This document shows, piece by piece, positions 59,109-64,000 of a stretch of DNA of 64,000 nt. The notes beneath the pieces were generated by a model that saw nothing but the letters and a program-made list of their open reading frames with translations, had not been told where the DNA came from and did not search any database. This DNA comes from Methylomonas rapida (GTDB lineage: Bacteria > Pseudomonadota > Gammaproteobacteria > Methylococcales > Methylomonadaceae), in the NCBI RefSeq assembly GCF_024360925.2, contig NZ_CP113517.1, positions 3,824,001 to 3,888,000 of the forward strand, given 5' to 3'. The translations under genes were made by a program, and so were the position numbers. The stretch's first letter is position 1. Each line of letters begins with the position of its first letter.

Positions 59109-61539
59109 TGCTGTCGAATCCTTCAAAACGGCCATTCAAGCCCACGGCCTGCAACCGCCGGACACGATCCAACCCGGTAAGCTGCACCGCTTCCCCGGTT
59201 ATGACAAAGGGCGCGGTAATGATGCGGCATGGTGCAAGTTGTTCGACGACTTGCGCGGCGGTGTGTTTGGTGACTTCTCCACTGGCTTAGATGAACATTG
59301 GCAAGCGGAAACCGAGCGCACCTATACCGCCGAAGAGCGGGCGGCCTTCAAGCAACGCATCGATGCCGAGCGCCAGCAACGCCAAGCCGAAGAATTGCGC
59401 CAGCATGAAGCGGTGGCAAAACATGCGGCTGAATTATTGGCGGGGGCTTTGTCCGATCCAACCCAACACCCTTACGCGATCAAGAAAGCCGTTGATTTTG
59501 GCCCCAGGGTGAAGCGTGGCGCATGGACGCAACGCGGTTGGATGGATGTATTGCTGATTCCGATCTATGGCGATGATGGCAAAATCTGGACGCTTGAAGC
59601 GATCAATTCAGACGGCGAAAAAGATTACCTGAAAGGCGGACGCAAGCGCGGCGGCTTTCATCCCTTGGGCAAAATCAGCGGCGCTAACCGGGTGTTAATC
59701 GGCGAAGGATTGGCAACCGTGGCGGCGGTTCATGCCGTGGATGGAGCGCCAGCAGTGGCAGCAATGGACGCGGGAAATTTATCCCACGTTGCAATGGCAA
59801 TCCGCAAACTGGCCCCGGATGCCGAAATAGTTTTGCTGGCAGATAACGACATCAAGCCGGACGGCAGCAATCCCGGATTGAAGGCCGCCACTGAAGCGGC
59901 GCAAGCGGTGGGCGGGCGCGTGGCGGTTCCTGAATTGGACGGCCAAAAATGCGACTTTTGGGATCTATGGAGCGAACGCGGCACGGGTGCCGTGCGGAAT
60001 GCACTGATTAAAATCCGGGACGTTGCGACAGTGACAGTTGCGACAATTGCGACAGATAGCACTGAAAGCCATTGGCCCAAGCCGCACCCCCTAACCGCCA
60101 AAATCAACCCCGAAGCCTACCCACTGGACGCCTTGCCGGACACGATCCGGGAAGCCGTGGAAGAAGTGGCGGCCTTTATCAAAGCGCCGTTGCCATTGGT
60201 GGCGGGTTCAGCATTGGGGGCGCTGTCGCTGGCGCTGCAATCCCATTGCGACATTAAGCGGGCTGAGAGGCTAACCGGGCCGACTGGCTTGTTCATGTTG
60301 AGCATTGCCGACAGTGGCGAACGCAAAACCACTTGCGACGGCTTTTTTACTTCGGCGATCCGCCAATATGAAGCAGAACAGTTAGAACTTGCCGCGCCTT
60401 TGCTGAAGGATTACGCGGCGGAATTGGCGGCCTGGAATGCCGAGCGAGAAGGCTTATTATCGGCGATCAAGGACGCGGGCAAAAAGGGCAGCAATACCCG
60501 CGATAAAAAGGACGATTTGATTGAGCTGGAACGATCAAAACCCGAACCGCCGAGAATCCCCCGGCTGATATTGGGCGATGAAACCCCGGAAAACTTGGCC
60601 TATACCCTGGCTAAAAACTGGCCTAGCGCGGGCGTGGTATCGAGTGAGGCGGGCGTAGTGTTTGGGGCGCATGGCATGGGCAAGGATTCTGTTATGCGGA
60701 ACATGGCTTTGTTAAACGTGCTATGGGATGGCGGCGCATTATCCATAGGCCGCCGGTCGTCGGAATCCTTCACCGTGAAGGACGCACGGCTTACCGTGGC
60801 CTTGCAGATTCAAGAGGCAACCTTGCGGGCGTTCTTTGATAAGTCGGGCGGGCTGGCGCGTGGTACTGGCTTTCTGGCGCGGTTCCTGGTGGCCTGGCCC
60901 GAATCAACCCAAGGCAGCAGGCCGTTTACCGATCCGCCGGAAACATGGCCCAAGCTGGCGCGGTTTCATCAACGCATTACCGAAATATTAAACAACCCGG
61001 CACCGTTGAACGAGCAAGGCGGCCTTGATCCGGTAATGTTGACATTCACCCCCGCGGCAAAGGCGGCCTGGATAGCCTTTCATGATGCCATAGAAATCGA
61101 ATTGAAAGCGAGCGGTGAACTGTACGACGTTAGAGACGTTGCCAGCAAGACCGCCGATAACGCGGCACGATTGGCGGCGCTGTTTCATGGCTTCACCAAG
61201 GAAATCGGCGGCGCGGTTGATGTTGATAGTTTTGAAAGCGCCAGCAGAATAGCCGCATGGCATTTATCGGAAGCCCGGCGGTTTTTCGGTGAGCTTGCCT
61301 TGCCGGTTGAGCTGGCGAACGCGGCGCGGCTGGATGCTTGGTTGATTGATTATTGCAGACGAGAACGGACGCATATTATCCCTAGGCGTGAAGCGCAACG
61401 ATCCGGGCCGGTTCGAGATAAGGACGCATTGAAAAACGCCCTGCAGGAATTGGACGAATTAGGCCGGGCGCGTTTGGTGATGGAAGGCCGCCGGAAAGAT
61501 ATTTTAATCAATCCGGCATTGCTGGCAGGGGGTGAATGA
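59101..61539 (+). CDS. Toprim primase / DUF3987-type replication protein
   Basis: 812 residues. The N-terminal part (about 1-300) resembles phage-type primases with a toprim fold: VLIGEGLATVAAVHAV, then VLLADNDIKPDGSNPG with the acidic D-x-D. A linker VATVTVATIAT sits at about 308-318. The DUF3987 helicase-like region (about 345-700) has an atypical nucleotide loop ADSGERKTT. Predicted to prime or unwind element DNA. ATG at 59101. Confidence 0.82.
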   Translation: MVNAVESFKTAIQAHGLQPPDTIQPGKLHRFPGYDKGRGNDAAWCKLFDDLRGGVFGDFSTGLDEHWQAETERTYTAEERAAFKQRIDAERQQRQAEELRQHEAVAKHAAELLAGALSDPTQHPYAIKKAVDFGPRVKRGAWTQRGWMDVLLIPIYGDDGKIWTLEAINSDGEKDYLKGGRKRGGFHPLGKISGANRVLIGEGLATVAAVHAVDGAPAVAAMDAGNLSHVAMAIRKLAPDAEIVLLADNDIKPDGSNPGLKAATEAAQAVGGRVAVPELDGQKCDFWDLWSERGTGAVRNALIKIRDVATVTVATIATDSTESHWPKPHPLTAKINPEAYPLDALPDTIREAVEEVAAFIKAPLPLVAGSALGALSLALQSHCDIKRAERLTGPTGLFMLSIADSGERKTTCDGFFTSAIRQYEAEQLELAAPLLKDYAAELAAWNAEREGLLSAIKDAGKKGSNTRDKKDDLIELERSKPEPPRIPRLILGDETPENLAYTLAKNWPSAGVVSSEAGVVFGAHGMGKDSVMRNMALLNVLWDGGALSIGRRSSESFTVKDARLTVALQIQEATLRAFFDKSGGLARGTGFLARFLVAWPESTQGSRPFTDPPETWPKLARFHQRITEILNNPAPLNEQGGLDPVMLTFTPAAKAAWIAFHDAIEIELKASGELYDVRDVASKTADNAARLAALFHGFTKEIGGAVDVDSFESASRIAAWHLSEARRFFGELALPVELANAARLDAWLIDYCRRERTHIIPRREAQRSGPVRDKDALKNALQELDELGRARLVMEGRRKDILINPALLAGGE
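60022..60054 (+). repeat. TTGCGACA repeat cluster inside the replication gene
   Basis: Three TTGCGACA units (60023, 60038, 60047) within 33 bases. The cluster encodes the linker VATVTVATIAT. A near-identical 33-base copy (31 matches) lies at 61581-61613. Confidence 0.75.
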
Positions 61540-61814
61540 TGGCGCTGTCGGCATTGATCCACAAAAGCAAAACTGTACCTGTTGCGACGTTGACAGTTGC
61601 GACAATTGCGACACAAGACACCGAAACCCGGCCAACTGTCGCAAAAGTCGCAAGTGTCACAGTCGCAAACCCCACAGAGTCAAAAAATCATGAGTTGCTG
61701 GTAACTGTCTGGACACCGGCAGGTAATCCGATGCAGGTACAGGCGAGGGACGCGGAACACGCGGCCTTTTTGTTGAAAATGAATCCGAAACCAGCGCGGG
61801 GCAATAATGACTAA
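61536..61814 (+). CDS. Small element protein with VATLTVATIAT segment
   Basis: 92 residues. It overlaps the replication gene stop (ATGA). The N-terminal half repeats Val-Ala-Thr units (VATLTVATIAT, VAKVASVTVAN) encoded by the TTGCGAC repeat cluster. The C-terminal half, ELLVTVWTPAGNPMQVQARD, looks like a small beta domain. Function unknown. Confidence 0.65.
   Translation: MMALSALIHKSKTVPVATLTVATIATQDTETRPTVAKVASVTVANPTESKNHELLVTVWTPAGNPMQVQARDAEHAAFLLKMNPKPARGNND
61581..61668 (+). repeat. Direct and inverted TTGCGAC repeats
   Basis: Direct units at 61582, 61597 and 61606; inverted units TGTCGCAA at 61637-61644 and AGTCGCAA at 61646-61653 and 61661-61668. Together they form an iteron-like inverted cluster, paired with the cluster at 60022. 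Confidence 0.75.
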
Positions 61815-62445
61815 GAAAGGCAAACCAACACCACCCACAAAAGACAATGGCGTTTTGAGCGTGGTACAGCGCAAGGACGAAAGCGCAGATGCTGCAATGG
61901 CCCGCTGTATGCTTGAACCTGAGACACAAGCGGGGCTGACTATTCGGCAATGGCAAAACCCGACATTACCGGAAAGTTTAGGGATTAACGAAACGATAGC
62001 CGAGCTTAAAGCGCAAAGCAAAGCACTTAAAGCAAATAGCATGGACAGGGCCGAAGCGATGCTGTTAAGCCAAGCCCAAACCCTTGAGAGCCTATTTCAT
62101 TTACTCGCAACAAGGGCGCAACGGCAAGAGTATCTAACGCAGTTTGAAGCAAACCTAAAGCTGGCGCTTAAGGCGCAAAATCAATGTCGAATGACGCTGG
62201 AAACCCTGAGCAATATCAAAAATCCGCCGGTTGTCTACGCGAAACAGGCGAACATTGCCAACGGGCCGCAGCAGATCAATAACGGCCTACCATCTACGCA
62301 CACGGCGGAAAATCAAAATCAGCAAAACCAACTATTAACGGTGAACCATGGCGAGACATTGGACGGCGGAACAACGGGCGAAACAATCGGCGGCGATCAG
62401 GCAATGGAAGCCCTGGAAAAGCAGCACAGGGCCGCGAACCGATGA
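61807..62445 (+). CDS. Element-encoded helical protein, unknown
   Basis: 212 residues: a charged N-terminus, a long helical region (about 55-140; LLSQAQTLESLFHLLATRAQ), then a Gln/Asn-rich tail (ENQNQQNQLLTVN). No domain recognised. It overlaps the preceding gene by eight bases and the next by 98 bases in another frame. Confidence 0.65.
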   Translation: MTKKGKPTPPTKDNGVLSVVQRKDESADAAMARCMLEPETQAGLTIRQWQNPTLPESLGINETIAELKAQSKALKANSMDRAEAMLLSQAQTLESLFHLLATRAQRQEYLTQFEANLKLALKAQNQCRMTLETLSNIKNPPVVYAKQANIANGPQQINNGLPSTHTAENQNQQNQLLTVNHGETLDGGTTGETIGGDQAMEALEKQHRAANR

Positions 62446-62557
62446 AGGCAAGGCAAAGGCCGCGCGTAATGCCTACAAAGGCGGACACCGGCAACTATTG
62501 AGACAGATAGCCGCAATATTGAAGGATCAAAAGCGGGATTTAGGACTGATTAAGTAG
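62348..62557 (+). CDS. Small basic phage-type protein
   Basis: 69 residues: MARHWTAEQRAKQSAAIRQW, then KPWKSSTGPRTDEGKAKAARNAYKGG split by short stretches. The motif order W-PW-STGP-T-GKA-RNA-KGG is typical of small proteins near the end of prophage and element replication modules. It starts inside the previous gene. Basic and probably nucleic-acid binding. Confidence 0.7.
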   Translation: MARHWTAEQRAKQSAAIRQWKPWKSSTGPRTDEGKAKAARNAYKGGHRQLLRQIAAILKDQKRDLGLIK

Positions 62558-62572
62558 GTTTGATTTATTACA

Positions 62573-62593
62573 GTGTAACCCCGGCGTAACCCC
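62573..62593 (+). repeat. Right arm-type integrase sites
   Basis: Exact 21-base copy of 56171-56191 (two GTAACCCC units, 11 bases apart), in the same orientation, 47 bases inside the right att. Confidence 0.75.
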
Positions 62594-62598
62594 AGAAA

Positions 62599-62631
62599 AT
62601 AAAAAAGGCCTTCGATTTCTCGTAAGGCCTT
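62599..62631 (-). terminator. Terminator after tRNA-Thr, brought by the element
   Basis: Stem AAGGCCTT/AAGGCCTT with a T run on the minus strand, just after the tRNA CCA end. Functionally equivalent to, but different in sequence from, the terminator at 55960-55995. Confidence 0.8.
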
Positions 62632-62639
62632 GATTTATA

Positions 62640-62715
62640 TGGAGCTGGCGATGGGACTCGAACCCGCGACCGGCTGATTACAAATCAGCTGCTCTACCAA
62701 CTGAGCTACACCAGC
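62640..62715 (-). tRNA. tRNA-Thr (anticodon UGU)
   Basis: 76 bases with acceptor GCTGGTG/CGCCAGC, D arm TAGCTCAGTTGGTAGAGC, anticodon stem GCTGA/TCAGC with loop TTTGTAA (anticodon TGT), T arm GCGGGTTCGAGTCCC and an encoded CCA. It lies 13 bases after the rplQ stop and is the integration target; the 3' half now comes from the element. Confidence 0.96.
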
Positions 62716-62728
62716 AATATATTTTTTA

Positions 62729-63088
62729 TTAAGCTCTATCTACTAGCTCGACATAGGCCATTGGCGCATCATCGCCTGGTCTGAAGCCACATTTGATGAT
62801 TCTCAGATAGCCACCTTGTCTTTCTTTGTAACGAGGACCAAGATCGTTGAACAATTTAGTAACAACTTCACGATCGCCCAATTTAGCAAACGCTTGACGT
62901 CTTTTCGCTACAGAATCTTCTTTTGATAACGTAATCAATGGTTCTACCATCATACGCAATTCTTTCGCTTTTGGCAATGTGGTTTTAATCAATTCGTGCT
63001 TGAACAAAGAGCACGCCATATTGCTAAACAAGGCTTTTCTATGGCTGCTATTTAAGTTTAATTGTCTTCCAGATTTGCGATGTCTCAT
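62729..63088 (-). CDS. rplQ: 50S ribosomal protein L17
   Basis: 119 residues from the ATG at 63088: [19 protein letters not shown], then [26 protein letters not shown] and the C-terminal [21 protein letters not shown] in shorter form. Lines the peptide exit tunnel. It is in the usual place 17 bases after rpoA. The upstream in-frame extension to 63151 is not used. Confidence 0.97.
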   Translation of the reverse strand: MRHRKSGRQLNLNSSHRKALFSNMACSLFKHELIKTTLPKAKELRMMVEPLITLSKEDSVAKRRQAFAKLGDREVVTKLFNDLGPRYKERQGGYLRIIKCGFRPGDDAPMAYVELVDRA

Positions 63089-63105
63089 TTCAATGTGCCT
63101 ATTTA

Positions 63106-64000
63106 TTAAATACCGATCTGGGATTGATCTACCAGATTTTCTGGCGGCCAATTTTCAAGCCTCATACCCAGGGATAAACCTTTAATTGCTAGAATGTCCT
63201 TAATTTCGGTGAGAGATTTTTTACCTAGATTTGGCGTACGTAGCAACTCCACTTCAGTTCGCTGTATAAGATCACCAATGTAAAAAATGTTCTCCGCTTT
63301 AAGGCAATTAGCCGATCTAACGGTCAACTCGAGATCATCAACCGGTCTTAGCAATATCGGATCAAAGGTCTCCTCTTCGACCACGCTTTCTTCCGGCATT
63401 TGCTCCTTGACTTTTTCGAAATCAACGAACACTGACAACTGGTCATGCAGTATCGAGGCGGCAAGCTTAATTACCGCTTCAGGATCGACGGTGCCATTGG
63501 TTTCAAGCTCGATCACCAGTTTATCAAGATTGGTCCGTTGCTCGACTCGAGTAGTCTCTACGTGGTAAGCGACCTTGACGATTGGACTGAATGCCGCATC
63601 GACCATCAGAACACCCACTGGCGCATCATCCATCTGTTCTTTACGAACAGCGGCAGGAATATAGCCTCTTCCTCGCTCTATCTTGATTTTTATATCCAGC
63701 TGCTTATCTTGCGTCAGGTTTGCGATGACAAGATCTGGATTTACGATCTCTACATTGCTGGATACATCGATATCGCCCGCAGTGACAGGACCGACGCCCG
63801 ACTTGGACAACGTTAGCATTACTTCGTCTTTGCCATGCAGAACGACCGCCAGCTTTTTCAGGTTCAACAAGATGTCAATAACATCTTCCTGAACACCTTC
63901 AATAGTGGTGAACTCATGCAAGACACCCGCAATAGATACTTCCGTAACTGCACAACCAGGAATGGAAGACAACATAACGCGGCGAAGCGCATTACCAAGA
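63106..64000 (-). CDS. rpoA: RNA polymerase alpha subunit (5' end beyond window)
   Basis: 298 visible codons. The frame stays open to the window edge, reading [17 protein letters not shown], so the N-terminal few dozen residues are missing. The assembly domain is followed by the linker [12 protein letters not shown] and alpha-CTD with [14 protein letters not shown] and [16 protein letters not shown], which bind UP elements and activators. Confidence 0.98.
   Translation of the reverse strand, partial: LGNALRRVMLSSIPGCAVTEVSIAGVLHEFTTIEGVQEDVIDILLNLKKLAVVLHGKDEVMLTLSKSGVGPVTAGDIDVSSNVEIVNPDLVIANLTQDKQLDIKIKIERGRGYIPAAVRKEQMDDAPVGVLMVDAAFSPIVKVAYHVETTRVEQRTNLDKLVIELETNGTVDPEAVIKLAASILHDQLSVFVDFEKVKEQMPEESVVEEETFDPILLRPVDDLELTVRSANCLKAENIFYIGDLIQRTEVELLRTPNLGKKSLTEIKDILAIKGLSLGMRLENWPPENLVDQSQIGI

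Larger units (their letters stand above)
56007..62685. mobile_element. Integrative element in tRNA-Thr (about 6.6 kb)
   Basis: Bounded by the 46-bp att repeats. It contains a tyrosine integrase, a helix-turn-helix excisionase-like gene, a toprim/DUF3987-type replication protein and four or five small genes, all on the plus strand. There are no structural phage genes, relaxase, conjugation, toxin-antitoxin or defence genes. Size and content resemble a phage-satellite-like or minimal replicating integrative element. Confidence 0.85.

Overview
The window looks like a chromosomal segment of a gammaproteobacterium. Housekeeping genes (tyrS, secA, glgP, rplQ/rpoA, ntrBC, mlaA, anmK) and overall protein character suggest a Methylococcales-type methanotroph such as Methylomonas. 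That genus-level guess is inference: no methane or methanol oxidation gene lies in the window.

Layout. 1-9.4 kb: tyrS (cut by the window edge), divergent from a murein endopeptidase and anmK, then a Lon-related protease, a DUF1640 coiled-coil protein, argC, a quinone oxidoreductase and a sulfurtransferase. 9.5-17.9 kb: a small lipoprotein, mlaA, trmL-glgP, secA and a membrane protein, almost all on the minus strand. 17.9-21.5 kb: one SRPBCC gene broken by two complete insertion sequences (IS1380 and ISL3 families), both with perfect target duplications, so the original 154-residue reading frame can be rebuilt. 21.6-33 kb: a cold-shock gene with a long leader, a PrxQ-type peroxiredoxin, an adenylate-forming enzyme, fabV, and a YejABEF-like peptide ABC transporter. 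33-41.7 kb: a host-attachment-family protein and a compact five-gene minus-strand operon (pcm, membrane spermidine-synthase-like protein, archease, rtcB, DUF72), then a PEBP protein and a Mut7-C RNase-fold protein. 41.9-46.6 kb: ntrBC behind a sigma-54 promoter with two NtrC-like operators, then a dynamin-like protein that has lost its GTPase motifs and a small membrane protein. 46.6-55.1 kb: a diheme cytochrome, a second membrane spermidine-synthase-like protein, a PRPP-synthetase/AMP-phosphorylase pair, a secreted protein and a DUF3422 protein. 55.2-55.8 kb: IS3-family debris and an array of about eight 21-bp repeats. 56.0-62.7 kb: a 6.6-kb integrative element in tRNA-Thr(UGU), bounded by a 46-bp att duplication. 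62.7-64 kb: rplQ and rpoA (cut by the window edge).

A dispersed inverted-repeat element of about 160-200 bp (MITE-like) occurs four times, always in the same orientation and always between genes: 11248, 28118, 33450 and 50237.

Gene-free stretches over 300 bp. 10996-11430 holds repeat copy 1. 21452-21784 holds the cold-shock promoter and leader. 22001-22404 holds at most one doubtful small ORF. 33273-33773 holds repeat copy 3. 41686-42089 holds the NtrC and sigma-54 sites. 50032-50499 holds repeat copy 4. 52917-53222 shows nothing convincing. 55535-56222 holds the 21-bp array, a terminator, the left att and integrase-type repeats.

How genes work together. MepM-like endopeptidase and AnmK belong to murein turnover and recycling. 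NtrB/NtrC control nitrogen assimilation and probably autoregulate. Archease activates RtcB for RNA ligation. The YejABEF-like genes form one peptide importer. The integrative element carries integrase, an excisionase-like regulator and a primase/helicase-type replication protein, but no recognisable capsid, conjugation or defence cargo.
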